Source: Zanthoxylum bungeanum (Eukaryota > Streptophyta > Magnoliopsida > Sapindales > Rutaceae). Taken from it: a DNA stretch of 64,000 bases. A model generated the notes under the pieces. The model did not search any database and was not told where the DNA came from. It worked only from the letters and a program-made list of their open reading frames with translations. Location: assembly GCA_019454045.1 (NCBI GenBank), contig SKCR01018457.1, positions 1-64,000 on the forward strand, given 5' to 3'. Of the stretch, positions 46,261 through 60,085 are shown in pieces (the stretch's first letter is position 1; every line of letters starts with the position of its first letter). The position numbers and the translations under genes were made by a program.

Positions 46261-47018
46261 AGATATGTAGGATTGTTACATCCCACTCGAAAAAATTTTG
46301 GGACTACAAAGCTTTTGCCGTCTTCCCACCGGTGCATCCCCCAAGGGCCCTCGGCCCAGAACCAATTGTCCTTGAAATTCTTGTTAGTGGCTAAGAGATT
46401 TGTGATGAGTTGGCAGACCCCGATATGAGATGAAAGGTAATACCAACCCTTGTATTCTTTTGGGTTGGCATTCATCTGGTACAACCTCTACAGTTCGGAG
46501 AAGGTCGATTATCCTAGCCTGGCTCGGCTCCATATCACGTGGAGACCAGCCAACACCCTCCACCCATTCAAATTTAGCTGGCATGGGGCCAAGTTCATGG
46601 CTGACGGCATCTTCGCAAAGTATTTCTGCATGGGAAAACATAGCCCTATGTCGAAAAAGGTTATGCACAGAGCTACCCGACCTCTTTCAGGGCGGCTCGC
46701 TTGATCGTCTTCATCAAGAACTATAAGGTTGATGTCCTCGAGGATATTGAATCTCTCCCACAGTTGTTGTAGGTCGACTTCGGTTATTGATGAGGCCTGA
46801 TCCATGTCCAAGCCTACGAAGTCGAGCTCGGGGTGATTTGGCTCAAATCAGGGGACTCTTTTTTGGTAATCTTGCCTCTCCTCTTCAGATGCAGTCGGTG
46901 TGGTGTAATAGTCATCAGGACTTTCTGACCCTGATCTGTGCGCGACCTTGAGTCAGAGCGGCACAGTGGGAGGTAAAACATTGAGTGGCGTGAGGGAGGA
47001 AGACTCGGAGTCTGACAT
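46092..47018 (-). pseudogene. Antisense ORF of the Tat-like element (gypsy-type transposon domain), four stops
   Basis: One frame runs from an ATG at 47018-47016 (MSDSESSSLTPLN) to a stop at 46092, 309 codons, interrupted by four in-frame stops (two TGA before 46811, a TAA near 46506, a TAG about 20 bases further). Its centre (FFDIGLCFPMQKYF, LAPCQLNLNGWRVLAGL, then YKGWYYLSSH and NWFWAEGPW) matches the pattern of the plant 'putative gypsy type transposon' family (Pfam Transposase_28). The last about 55 codons are the complement of the gag remnant and are not original. Antisense ORFs between pol and the 3' LTR are known in the Tat lineage; their role is unknown. Confidence 0.65.
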
Positions 47019-47994
47019 TCCTAGCAAGACATGACCCGAGGTAGTTAGTAGAGCATGATAGAAGAGTGAGTTTATCATCTTCTTCCCTATCAAGTGTTTA
47101 ACCCTAGAAAAGCCTTAAACGCCCTAACAATGGCAGAACAATTAGTTTTCCAAAATACCCGAAAGAAATACACCCAAAAAACGTTGAAACACATGCCTCT
47201 TGTGCACAAAAAACCCATAACGAACACACCCACACGAACAAACCCACCCTCACATCATCATTATCACAAAAATTTTAAAAAAAAATCAGAGCACATACGC
47301 AAGCATTCAGCACAACATAGAATAACAGAAACATAAAGCAAATAGAAGAGTGTTCAGAGAAGAACTTACTTGCTCGAGAGAATGAAGGGAGATGTTGAGA
47401 AGTTGTAGATGGTGACGAAGAACATAGGTTGCAGACAACATGAGAAGCTTTGGAGTTCTTTGAAGGAGGCGAAGTTGGTAAAAGAAGGTAATGGAGTTTG
47501 TTTGGCCTTTAAATAGGTAGCTTAAGTAGATCCTGATCGTCAGATTGAGACAAGTGGCCCGATCAGTGCCACGTGTAGCAGGGGATCTCATCGGTTGGAT
47601 TTCAAATAGAGGGACGAGATTGGAATGATTGTTCAGTTGGCATTCAACTATCCGATTACATTTGGTTTTGGCGCGCAAGCCACGGTCGAGCGACGCATGG
47701 CGTCTCGGGGAAACAAAGCATATGAAACCCTATAGTGATGTGGCAGGCATTAAAAGAAAGCAATGATGGCAACACGACTTCTGAAGGACAGTGTAAGAGC
47801 CCGAGAGAAGGATTCAATGAAGCAATCGTCACTGAGGCAAGACTTTTTATCCATATGATTAATCTCCAGGCCTGAGGAGTGTGCAGTTTGATCGAAGACA
47901 AGATCCTGACCCAAATACTGGGGGATGATCCATACCACCATTAAATTTCCCGGCACCAACTCACAAATTCATTGATAGCGAGAACTAGGGGTAG
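47019..47994 (+). other. Non-coding region before the 3' LTR of the Tat-like element
   Basis: No recognisable protein in either strand. It ends in the purine-rich agaactaggggtaga (about 47980-47994), a candidate PPT directly before TGTTGATG. Confidence 0.5.
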
Positions 47995-48010
47995 ATGTTG
48001 ATGATGATTT

Positions 48011-50002
48011 TGTTAGTGTTCCTAGAAAATGCCAAGGATCTAATAAGCATGTAAAGGTGTTCATAAATACAAGATAAGTTGCAGAATATACTTACAATGA
48101 AGGGATTTGAGGTTTAAAATTGTGAGAAGAGATCTCCAAGATCCAAGCTTTAAGTGATGATTCCAACTCTTGAAGTAGTTTCTCTACCACCTTAGTTGAT
48201 TTCTCCAAGTGCTAGCTAATTTGATCTTGCAACAAAATCAAAGAGAGTGAGAGGATAGGTCACGCCCATTTGGAGTTTCTAGGGTTTAGTTTTTGTGTTC
48301 CAAGTGTTGTGTTACAAAAGTGTGAAGAGAGAGAGAAGGCTTTTTAGTTTTGTTAAAGGGTTTTACCCTTTTACCCAAAACCATGTAGTTGGGGTAATTT
48401 GGTTTCACCTAAACCAAGTGGTTGGAAAGTAAGTGGTTTTGGCATAAATGCCAACCACTTTCCAACCACCACTTCATATGTGTGACATGTGTGAAGTGGG
48501 CCCCACCATTTTGAATTCAAAACTCAAAATGTCTCTACGAACATTTAACGCGGCTCGGTTCCATTTAATCCGATTAAACAAACTTTCGTCGCTAAATAAT
48601 TAAATCTAATTTAATTAAATAACGATGCCTCGCAAATATATTACGAACGTCGTTTACGAATTAATTCTAAATTAATTCGTTCGTTCGTATTAAAGTCCGA
48701 CTTTAATTCGTAACGAAATCCAATTCATATTAATATATCTGATATATTAACTTTAGCCGATACGAATAAATTAAATAGAAAAATCAAATTTAACTATTAA
48801 ATTTATTTTACCGATTAATTCCAAATTAATCGCGTTCTCTCTTTTCCGAACACATTTAATCCCAGATTAAATAATACCTCAATTAATCCCATATTAATTT
48901 TCCACATCTTAATTAATCCCAAATTAATTTTCTCTCTTAATTTATCCCAGATTAATTCTAATTTAAATCAACTGTCATCGGTGAATCTTTGGGAAGCGAC
49001 CCAAAAGATCCCTGGATATGTTGGCAATAAATACGGTTATCGGATTATCCGAATACATGCGTACCTCGTACCACGTGCTTACCGATTTACAAAACATGGT
49101 TTGCTTCTAGCAAAGCACCGTGCCTACCCAATTCTCCAGAAATTTTCTTATTGGAATATATAATCTATGTCAGGCGTAGTATACGTAGTATTGCGTGTTA
49201 CGATCCAGTATCGAATGTCACGTGCTAGGCCTGGGGCTGGAATGTGTCTGCCCCGTACGAAGCACATGTCGGATGTCTGGTAACTAGTCTCTATAATCGG
49301 ATGAACATGACCTAGTCATATCATCCCGATGACTGCAGTACTTAAGAGCACTAGTTCCGTATCCTACGTGACATCATCTCCATTATGACTGGAGTGATAC
49401 TTCCGTCTTAACATCACACCCAATGCACTACGATTCTCAATATACCCAGCAGAGGCGTACACAGAACCGGTTAAAGCCCTGGACGACCAAAACTAAAGCA
49501 TACCGATTATCGCAAGTATTAGCGATGCAAGTCTCAGGTTAAGACCAAATACACCTACCCTGATATCGGACTTCCATAGACACATAGTCATACTACCAAT
49601 GGAATTCTGAGGGGTCTATCCAGAGCGAAGCTGTTTCCGTATCATCGGTAAACACAACCTCATATCAAACTTGCATAAGTATCCAATACTTAAATATATG
49701 AGAACTATGTCGTTGTGCTCCCACAACGCGCACAAGTGCGATACTAGTCTATTCCGCATTATCGATGTCCAGTCTCAATAATACTACGACTAGGGATATT
49801 TAATGATTAATTCTTCGTGGACTGATACTGTCTCATATTATCTCAATTCAGGAACTAATCATAATGACCTCCTATCATTTATACATCTAGGTGATCTAAT
49901 CACAAATGATAAGAGAGGAATTTCCTTTGTCACATAGTTAATATGTACAACAACACAATGATCTATACAAATAGTGACGCTATGGGTCATAATTGTCTAA
50001 CA
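48011..50002 (-). repeat. 3' LTR of element D (1992 bp)
   Basis: TGTTAGTGTTCC...TTGTCTAACA; it pairs with 56002-57950 and with the solo LTR at 39641. The palindrome array is at about 48560-48960 and the conserved block at about 48978-49160. Confidence 0.9.
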
Positions 50003-53000
50003 ATCTCCCACTTGGCCTATAGCCAGTCACTCGAGTGTCATACACCCGAACTATGTACGGTTCGCTCAAACTACTGAGGAAAGGCTTTCGTCAGCGGATT
50101 TGTATGATTATCGTCTGATGCAATTTATTCGATCATCACATCGCCACGATGTATGATCCGAACGAATCAGATGAATAGTCGAAGTATATATCTGGACCGT
50201 TGATGAGACCATTAATCCTTTAGTCTGCGTTGTAGCCTAGCTCAGTTGCTAACAGAACTATATCTAATCTAATTAGATTTATTAATGACCTAGATGGCTT
50301 CTATTACTGCCTCAGCCGCAGCAATAACCCATATTTGTTATTTATTCGATAACAGTATCTTGCTTGGAAGATTTTCAGCTCGCTGTTCCGTTATTCAAAC
50401 TGTATAATACCGTTGTTTTTATCGGTTAGGAAACTTACAACAGTGATCTCAGTCACTTCAAGTTCTCTTTCTCCATAGTTTAAGACATCATCCTTAGTTC
50501 TCTAAGATACTAACAGATGTTCTTAATATCAATCTAGTGACTATCACTTCGATTGACCTGTTTGTGAATCTATATGCTCAAAGCATATGAGACACTAGGT
50601 CGCAATGTACGAGTTCTCGTAGAGTGTCAACAACCTATAGATCTAACTCATTAGATCTTTATTCCTAGAATAAAGGTTGTTACTCCCAAGAATTCTATGG
50701 AGAATTTTAATGAAAGCCAAGCTTTCACCGATTGTAATATGGAATATCATTTCCAAGAAATGACATATCATCATTATTTAGGACATCATTGTCAGTGCGC
50801 TCCTACTAACCTCCTTATATACACAAGAATCATATTCGTTTTGAATCAAATCATACACCATTATGATTACATCAAAACGATAGTTCCAAGAACTCAATGC
50901 TTACTTCAATCCATACATGGATCGAATAACCTACAAACCATGTTTGCTAGTTTTGGTACGATAAAACCGTCAGGATGTTATAAACATCCTCCAAAGAGGT
51001 TTCCGTCTAAGGAAAGCGATTTTGACGTTCAGCTGCCATAATTCATGAATGAAACATGCAGCATCAGCAAGCATTATCCAAATGGATTTAACATGGCAAC
51101 AGGTAAAAGATTTCATTGTAATCAACACAATGTTGATAACGATACCTTTCCACTACAAGCCTAGCTTAGTACGTTGATATGTTGCCTTCCATGTATGTCT
51201 TCCTTGAAGACTTCTATAGTACCAATAGGCACAATGCCTACTGGTACATAAACTAGTCCCTAAATATAGTTGTGTATACATGGAATCCATTTCGGACTTC
51301 ATGGCACTTTTTCATAATCGGGAGTCAATACCTTGTATCACTTCCTCATACGTAGTCAGTTCGTATTCCTCAATAGATTGACATCTTTATGAGGTGAGAT
51401 CAGAAACCCATACCCCAGGTTATTTTATGACTCTCTCTGATCTACGCGATTATTGTGTATTCGAAGATTACTGGTATAGATTCATCCATGATGAACTGTT
51501 CCTGTTCCATTAAGGACTCGGTGCCTTGAACAATATTACTCCGATTTTCATCGAGTTTTACTATCCTTCCACTTTCCACTGCATATCGGTATTCCTCTTA
51601 GGAAAACCGCATAGTGAGCAACAATTATATTGTTCTCAAGTGAGTTGTATAAGTTCTATACTTTGGTTTCCTTAGGATAACCAATTACATTAGGCACTTA
51701 TCCAATTTGGGTTCTAGTTTGGTATCATCCAAACATATGCCTAGCATTCCCAAATCATCAGGAGTGAGAAAGCCCAGTTTCTTTCCTGTTTATATCTAAT
51801 ATGAAATCTGTCAAACAGATTTTTATGAAACCTATTCAAAATAAGTATTGCACTGTTAATGCTTATCCCTTTTGAAAGGAAATGGTAGCTCAGAGCGACT
51901 CATGATTAACCTTATCATGTCCAACAAAATTCGGTTTCTCCGTTCGGACACACCGTCAAACTGATGTTCCGGGAGGAGTCCTCATTGAAAGAATACTATA
52001 CTCTTTCAAGTATATGAGAAACTTACTGCTTAAGTATTTTCATCATGGTCAAACCGTGATGTTTTAATACTTTAGCCGATCTGTTCGTCTATTTCGTGTC
52101 GAAATTCTAAAAGTTTCTGATTTGTGTTTCAAAAGAAACATATAACCATAACGCGATTCCACATCCTTAAGGTCACGAAACATTCATATCCACCTCCAGC
52201 CTAGCTAGACATGGGCCCACTTGCTTCACTATGAATAGGGCTAACAGATCGATGGTTCTTGCACTTTCACCAAGTAAAAGGTATTTTAGGTACTTTACCT
52301 AATAAACTAGATTCATAGACTTTATTTGAGTGGAATCAAATCCGTCCTAGTATCCACTCTTCAAAAGTGTGGATATACGAGTCTTGTTTAATTGTGTCTC
52401 AGACAACACTGCCACAAATAAGTCTTATCTGATCAAATCAATTTGAGCTAATTGTTTGTCATATTATATGTTTGAGAAATATTTATATTCAAAATATAAA
52501 TATTGTTATTCACATCTAATGTGTTTATCTCAATATCATCTTTATAAAATAAAACACTTTAGTGTTCTAGAATATAAAGGTATACTCGCAACGAGTTATA
52601 CTCGATATAGAGATAATGTTTCTAGTCAAACTAGTTACATTATAACAATTTCCTAATTTAAGTACACAGCCAAATGGTAGTTCCTAAACTTAGGTATCTA
52701 CGGTTGAAACAGCGACTGTCGTCCCGTTTCCGATTCGCAGATTAATCTCATCTGAAGTCGGTATTCTGCTCACAGCAGATTCTGCACATCAATGCATATT
52801 TATGTATCACACTAAGTATTTAAAATCCAATTTTAATACTAGTAGTGAACATATTTATGACAAACATATTTGAAGTCAGCCCCTTGCTCGTCTTCAATTC
52901 CTTCATGTCTGCTTTGTCCATACGGCAGTCATGCTTCAATGACCCCGTTTTCCACAATTTAGGCAGACATCTCGGGATATGTCCTTTATCTTCCTACCAT

Positions 53001-53560
53001 TTTCTACATTCTTAGAAGCCTTTGGCCAAGCCTTGGCCTTCTAGAATATTGAAGTAAGATGCGTTTTGCGCTACTTGCCTTATTGCAAACTTTGGCTTTG
53101 TCTCATTGAGAATGGCCATTAACTCTCCAAGAGTTATTAATTGTAATTTAATACTTCTAAGATCTAAGAATAGATCTATGAAGATCCTTCAATTTCTTCG
53201 TCATACTTTAAGGATCTAATCCTCAGTTCTGATTAGGAAATTAAGGATTCTTTATGGCAAGCATAATGGATTAAATATTAAAGTTATCATCACATGAATC
53301 TTCCAAAGATCATGCTCTACTATTTGCTTAACTCCGGGCTTATGCCTAAGATGTTATTTTATCAAATAAAGTAACTTCTTAGTTTCAGGACTATCCTGAA
53401 ATTTATTCCCAATTTGAAAATTAAAGTCGTCTAAACACATTTTCCCTAGGATAAAGTTTTAAACACTGATCTTTCAATTTAATCTTGATTCTAATAGTCC
53501 AACTATTTAATCAACGATTTCAGGTACAATCTAATGTAATGTTTACTATAGTCTAACTAT
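50003..53560 (-). pseudogene. Element D gag-pol remnants
   Basis: Recognised by alignment with element A rather than by open frames. RNase H about 50200-50480, reverse transcriptase about 50600-51400, integrase about 51650-52330, protease about 52560-52830, gag about 52880-53560. No frame on the minus strand stays open for a full domain. The plus-strand open frame at 50697-51041 is a shadow of the reverse transcriptase region. Confidence 0.75.
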
Positions 53561-55987
53561 ATATATAACTTATTACAATTTCATTGGTTAAAATCAAATA
53601 TATATTGATTACTATAATCCAATTATATAATCATTATAAATGATTGGTAAAATCCAAATATATTGATTACTATAATCCAATTATATAATCAACTATAATT
53701 GAAGGGTAAAATTCAAATATATATTGATTACTATAATCCAATTATATAATCAACTATAAATGAAGTAGTGTTTGAATAAAGTCTAACTGTTAAATCAAAA
53801 CAACTATTAAATATTAGTCCAACTAACATTTAATTTATTTGACGAATGATATATTGATTGAGCGCGTATGGCAAGTATATAAACGAATATTGCAAATTTA
53901 ATTCTTGCCTCCCACTATTTTTCCGCGAGCCTCTAACCCTCTGTGGAGTACTCGGGAAACCTAGTTTCCTAGTGGGCTAGGATCCCGTTAAATAACACAC
54001 AATCTTGACTTTGGCCAACAAATTGTATGATACTTAACTAGGTAGATCTCTAAGATCAATTGGATCCCATCTAATTCCTAGATCCAGTAGGTGGACATCC
54101 AAGTCCTAAACATATATCTTATATATGCCAATATATCAAATATATTACCTAACCTTTTTCCTCTGAATCAACTAAGCCTTGGCTTTGGCACCAACAAACT
54201 AATGATCCCAGTTAGCGCGGAACCCATTGACATGGAAAGCTTCGTAATCAATGTCGATGGACAAGAAGTGATCTTGACTTTGGCCAACAAATCACGACTT
54301 GGACAAGACACCGATATGGAACAAAACTCTCATGATTCAAACACATCCGCAATTGACAACAGTCTTGACTTTGGCCAACAAACCAATGCAACTTTGGATC
54401 TTGAGTAAGAATCACTCAACGGAAGGAAAAACGCTTAATATGTTTTGAGGGTTTTTCGCGTGCAAATTGGAAACCAATTTATTATCTTTGTTAAGCTCTC
54501 ATTATCATACACCCTTAAACATGCATTCTAAATACATAATAAAGCGAGTATAAATAAATAAATTAATAATGATATACTGATGGATATGTCACAAATTGTT
54601 CCTAGAACAAATCACTCTTTTTCCTCTCCTCGGCTAGAACTATTCTAACTTTTACCCAATTACAAAATACAATAAAGAAACCTCATTTATATTGAGGGGA
54701 ATAGGTGAGAAGAGAAATACAATGAGAGAGGAGATAAAAGGCTGGACACGTAGGTCCAATTTAATAAATTCTAAACTTATTACAACAATTTCCAAAACTG
54801 ACATTGCCCTTCTAATATCCATCTGATATACATTATTCATACAACACATTCATGTATTCATACAAATCATGTTATTCAATCAATCTAATCCAATTAATTA
54901 ATCTTTGAATTAATGATCATCCAATTTTCAAATAACGATGTGATTTGCGCGAGTCAAACTCGTTTAAGAATAAATACTCAAAGTAAGTATTCTTGAATTA
55001 TATTGAACTACAACTTTAAATCCAATTTATTTGTATTCAATACTAACTCCAATTTAATTCCAAATTAAATATTTACACTTATTTATTTGCCTTAAAGACT
55101 TGGATTCCAAATCCAATCTTAATGGGTCTCAAAGGCCCAATAACATCCAATGTCATTTTAATTAAGGTCCAATGGGCTTTTAATTAATTCTTAAGGCATG
55201 GGCTTTGGCCATAATGGGTCAAACCCAAAATGTCAAGGCCCAATAGGAATCACTCTATTGCCTACAAATTAATTTAGGCCCATTAGGCCCAATTAAATTC
55301 TTTAAAGGGCCAAGTGATGTATTTGGACCTTATGGAATTGGTTTTGGGCCCAATTGGATCCAATCCAAAAGTCCAAAACCAAACTTGGTCAAACCAAGCC
55401 CATTAAGCCCAAATACACACTTTTAGCCCAATTCATAATTAAAGGCTCATTAACATAATTATAATATTCCAAATATCACAATTATTTTAATTAAAGTGTA
55501 TTAGCCATGATTAATTAATTAAACTCAATATTTTCAAAATACCAATTAACTTAATTAATCATGCTTAATCTATCAATTCATGCTCAACACAAATTGAAGC
55601 CAAAAATCATCATTTCATACTCAACACAAATTGAATCCTAAATTCATCATTTCATGCTCAACATGCTCTTTGATTTTAACATGAACATTATTGACTTTGA
55701 TTCTAATCCAATCAAACCAACAATCAACATTTAAATATGCATTTAAACACATCATTTCATGTTACAAAAATAAAAAAACTGCAGTGCATTACAGTAAGAA
55801 GATTCGGCCTCATTAAAAAAAAATTTAATTTTTGATTCATTTGATTTGTTTTAAATATAATCATGCATAACTCTAAGTTATCATATTCTAAGCATGCTCA
55901 AAGCAACAATTTGAAGAAATCATGCTCAAAACACAAAAGCCCCAAATTTTAGTCTCATGAACCTTAAAATTTTCATGCTTAAAATTT
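53561..55987 (-). other. Element D 5' leader with hairpin module
   Basis: Motif copies (plus strand CTTGACTTTGGCCAACAA or variant) at 54364-54381, 54273-54290, 54181-54197 and 54004-54021, about 90 to 180 bp apart. Stem partners differ from element A in matching ways: CACACAAT/ATTGTATG here, CACACAAC/GTTGTATG in A; GTGAT/ATCAC here, TGAC/GTCA in A. The taggatccc box and tcccacta box follow at about 53978-53986 and 53910-53917. The PBS-proximal part (55080-55450) has many GGCCCA/TGGGC words. No genes. Confidence 0.65.
53590..53765. repeat. Tandem repeat (about 60 bp, three copies) in element D leader
   Basis: Units contain tattgattactataatccaa followed by a second AT-rich half. Element A has one comparable unit (about 12840-12875), element E about three (63470-63590). 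Confidence 0.75.
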
Positions 55988-56000
55988 GCTCTTGATACCA
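55988..56000 (-). other. Primer-binding site of element D
   Basis: The plus strand gctcttgatacca is the complement of TGGTATCAAGAGC, next to the LTR start at 56002. Confidence 0.85.
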
Positions 56001-56001
56001 T

Positions 56002-57950
56002 TGTTAGTGTTCCTAGAACATGCCAAGGATCTAATAAGCATGTAAAGGTGTTCATAAATAGATAAGATAAGTTGCGGAATATACTTACAATGAAGGGATT
56101 TGAGTTTAAAATTGTAAGAAGAGATCTCCAAGATCCAAGCTTTAAGTGATGATTCCAACTCTTGAAGTAGTTTCCCTATCACATTAGTTGATTTCTCCAA
56201 GTGCTAGCTCATTTGATCTTGCAACAAAATCAAAGAGAGGGAGAGGATAGGTCACGCCCATTTGGAGGTTCTAAGGTTTAGTTTTTGTGTTCCAAGTGTT
56301 TAGTTACAAAAGTGTGAAGAGAGAGAGAAGACTTTTTTGTTTTGTTAAAGGGTTTTACCCTTTTACCAAAACCATGTAGTTGGGTAATTTGGTTTCACCT
56401 AAACCAAGTGGTTGGAAAGTAAGTGGTTTTGGCATAAATGCCAACCACTTTCCAACCACCACTTCACATGTGTGACATGTGTGAAGTGGGCCCCACCATT
56501 TTGAATTCAAAATTCAAAATGTCTCTAAGAACATTAACGCGGCTCGGTTCCGTTTAATCCGATTAAACAAACTTTCGTCGCTAAATAATTAAATCTAATT
56601 TAATTAAATAATGATGCCTCGCAAATATATTACGAACGTCGTTTACGAATTAATTCTAAATTAATTTGTTCGTTCGTATTAAAGTCCGACTTTAATTTCG
56701 TAACGAAATCCAATTCATATTAATATATCTGATATATTAACTTTAGCCCATACGAATAAATTAAATAGAATAATCAAATTTAACTATTAAATTTATTTTA
56801 CCGATTAATTCCAAATTAATCACGTTCTCTCTTTTCCGAACACATTTAATCCCAGATTAAATAATACCTCAATTAATCCCATATAATTTCTCTCTTAATT
56901 TATCCCAGATTAATTCTAATTTAAATCAACTGTCATCGGTGAATCTTTGGGAAGCGACCCAAAAGATCCCTGGATATGTTGGCAGTAAATACGGTTATCG
57001 GATTATCCGAATACGTACGTACCTCGTACCACGTGCTTACCGATTTACAAAACATGGTTGGCTTCTAGCAAAGCACCGTGCCTACCCAATTCTCCAGAAA
57101 TTTTCTTATTGGAATAAATAATCTATGTCAGACGTAGTATACGTAGTATTGCGTGTTACGATCCAGTATCGAATGTCACGTGCTAGGCATGGGGCTGGAA
57201 TGTGTCTGCCCCGTACGAAGCACATGTCGGATGTCTGGTAACTAGTCTCTATAATCGGATGAACATGACCTAGTCATATCATCCCGATGACTGCAGTACT
57301 TAAGAGCACTAGTTCCGTATCCTACGTGACATCATCTCCACTATGACTGGAGTGATACTTCCGTCTTGACATCACACTCAATACACTACGATTCTCAATA
57401 TACCTAGCAGAGGCGTACACAGAACCGGTTAAAGCCCTGGACGACCAAAACTAAAGCATACCGATTGTCGCAAGTATTAGCGATGCAAGTCTCAGGTTAA
57501 GACCAAATACACCTACCCTGATATCGGACTTCCATAGACGCATAGTCATACTACCAATGGAATTCCGAGGGGTCTATCCAGAGCGAAGCTGTTTCCGTAT
57601 ACTCGGTAAACACAACCTCATATCACACTTGCATAAGTATCCAATACTTAAATATATGAGAACTATGTCGTTGTGCTCCCACAACGCGCACAAGTGCGAT
57701 ACTAGTCTATTCCGCATTATCGATGTCCAGTCTCGATAATACTACGACTAGGGATATTTAATGATTAATCCTTCGTGGACTGATATTGTCTCATATCATC
57801 TCAATCCAGGAACTAATCATAAGGACCTCCTATCATTTATACATCTAGGTGATCTAATCACAAATGATAAAAGAGCAATTTCCTTTGTCACATTGTTAAT
57901 ATGTACAACAACACAATGATCTGTACAAATAGTGACGCTATGGGTCATAA
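56002..57950 (-). repeat. 5' LTR of element D, cut near its end by element E
   Basis: It starts TGTTAGTGTTCC and runs to 'tatgggtcataa' at 57950; the expected last bases (ttgtccaaca) are displaced beyond the window by element E. Confidence 0.88.
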
Positions 57951-60085
57951 TGTTGGTTTTTATTAAGGTCCCAAGATCAAACAAGCAATGAAAATAATGC
58001 GTGAATACACCAACGGAGGTAGCGGAATACTCACATCGATCGGTTGAGTCGATTTGAAGACGATTCAAGCCCAAAAACTCACTGTTTTGGCGCATGAACT
58101 GCAGCAGTCCACTGTCCACGAATTTCAGATTTGAGCTGAGAAAACGGAGCTCCAAGCCTCGTCCGACGGATCCCGGCTCATGGGTGAACCTCCCTACCAC
58201 CTTCGCAAGACTCGTAAGTGTGCTAGCACTTGAATTTTCACCATGAAAACCCACTCTTGGCTTCCCTCATGCTCACGGTTTTTGGCTTCAAAAACAGTCC
58301 ACTATTTTGGATTTGGGCGTGAGAAGAAGAGAAAGAAATGAGAGAGAAGAAATGTGTTAACTTGTTCCAAAAAGTGTAAAGGCTTTTTGATTATATATTT
58401 TCCAAAATAATAATCAATATCCATTTAGTTTCATCCAATAAATTAAATGAATTTTGGAGCCAAAAACCAAAAAGTTTTCCCTCCAAAATGCTTTACACTT
58501 TATGTCAAGTCCATCATCATTCACATCAACTTTAAGTCATATCAACTTTAATAAAGTGACATGTCTTTCAATCAATCAATCACATCAATCAATCACATCA
58601 CTCAAACAGTGACATTTGATTTGACGCTTGATGTGACGAATGATTTGACGCTTGATGTGACTTGCGTCGCCGCACTCGAATTCGAAATACGAATGCGCTC
58701 GCAATCACACTCGGGCTCAGGTTCGTTAATTCGAAATTAACGATTTTTCCGTCGCGTCGTAATTAAATGATTACGCCTAGCGAATTCACTATTCACGTCG
58801 CTAACGAATTAATTCTAAATTAATTCGTTCGCCCGAATTAAAATCTAATTTTAATTCCGCGTCGAAATCTAATGTTATTTAATATATCGAATATATTAAT
58901 TTACCGATTAATTCCAAATTAATCGTTATCTCTCTCTAGACGATATTTTACCTTAGATAAAATATCTCCGTAATTAATCCTAGATTAATTTTCTCTCTCT
59001 CTTATATATAATCCCAGATTATTCAAGAGTGCGAGTTGTGCGTCATCGGTGGATTATCGGGAAGCGACCCATGAGATCTCCGGATAAGTTGGCAGTAAAT
59101 ACGGTCGTCGGAGTATCCGAATCACGTACGTACCAAGTACTACGTTCTACCGATTTACGAGACAAGGTCGACTCCTAGCAAAGCACCAAGTCTACCCAAT
59201 TCTCCGGACATATCCTTTGAAGAATATTAAGATCTATATCAAGCGTAGTATACAATTGTATTGTATTGTATATATCGATCCAGTATCGGACGATCACATG
59301 TTAGGCCTGGGGCTGGAAATGTGTCTGCCCCGTACGAAACATATATCGGACATCAAGCAACTAGTCTCTTTGAATCGGGCAATCCTGACCTAGTCATATT
59401 GTCCCGACGGTTGCAACCTTTTATAGAGCACTAGTTCTGTATCATGCGTGATCATCAACTCCATATGTCTGAAGTGACACTTCCATCTTGACATCACACC
59501 CAGTGCACTACGATTCCTGATAAACCCAGAAGAGGTGAACATAGAACCAGTTTAGGTCCCCCAACCACCAAAACCAAAGTTTACCGATTGTCGCAAGTAC
59601 TAGCGATGCAAGTCTCAGGTTAAGACCATATACACCTACCCTGATGCGGCCTCCCATAGACACGCAGACATACTACCAATGGGATTCCGCGGGGTCTATC
59701 CAGAGCGAAGCTGTTTCCCGTACCATCGGTGTGAAACACGACCTCCTATCGCACTTGCATAAGTATCCAATACTTATATATATGAGAACTATGTCGTTGT
59801 GCCCTCACAACGCACACAAGTGCAATACTAGCCTATTCCGCATTATCGATGTCCAGTCTCGATAATACTACGGCTAGGGATATTTAATGATTAATCCTTC
59901 GTGGACTGATACTGTCTCATATCATCTCAATCCAGGAACTAATCATAGGGACCTCTCTTCATTTATATATCTATGGTGATCTAATCACAAATGATGAGAG
60001 TGCAATTTCCTTATTACATAGTTATTTGCTACAACAACACAATGATCTGTGCAAATAGTGACGCTATGGGTCATATTATCCAACA
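57951..60085 (-). repeat. 3' LTR of element E (2135 bp)
   Basis: A third LTR subfamily: the left third differs from A and D, while the palindrome array (58724-59025) and the conserved block (about 59045-59215) are kept. A short direct repeat (atttgacgcttgatgtgac twice at about 58619-58660) and runs of atcaatcaatcac (58568-58602) precede the array. Confidence 0.88.

Larger units (their letters stand above)
44953..48010 (+). mobile_element. Tat-like gypsy derivative: gag start, pol missing, antisense ORF
   Basis: 5' LTR 44953-45923, PBS TGGCGCCGTCTGTGGGGAAC from 45926 (a form typical of Tat/Ogre-type gypsy elements), a short gag start, then an antisense ORF and non-coding sequence up to the 3' LTR start TGTTGATGATG at 47995. 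LTR ends form TGTTGA/TCAACA; in the 5' copy the start has changed to CGTCGA. Element D has inserted 16 bases into the 3' LTR (48011). Pol is wholly absent: gag is joined almost directly to the antisense ORF. This is an internally deleted, non-autonomous copy. Confidence 0.7.
48011..57950 (-). mobile_element. Element D: decayed Ty1/copia element of the A group
   Basis: Minus strand: 5' LTR 56002-57950 (last bases displaced by element E), PBS 55988-56000, leader 53560-55987, then decayed gag, protease, integrase, reverse transcriptase and RNase H, PPT 50003, 3' LTR 48011-50002. Aligned by eye with element A, pol is single-copy here. Almost every frame is broken by small indels. It sits in the 3' LTR of the Tat-like element; the left flank is GATTT. 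Confidence 0.85.

Noticed and set aside
46384..46668. Separate minus-strand open frame in the Tat-like element
   Set aside because: The domain match is in the other frame (47018-46092); this one has no family pattern.
57817..58254. 145-codon minus-strand open frame in the LTR of element E
   Set aside because: It spans the D/E LTR junction, so it was created by the insertion; no domain.
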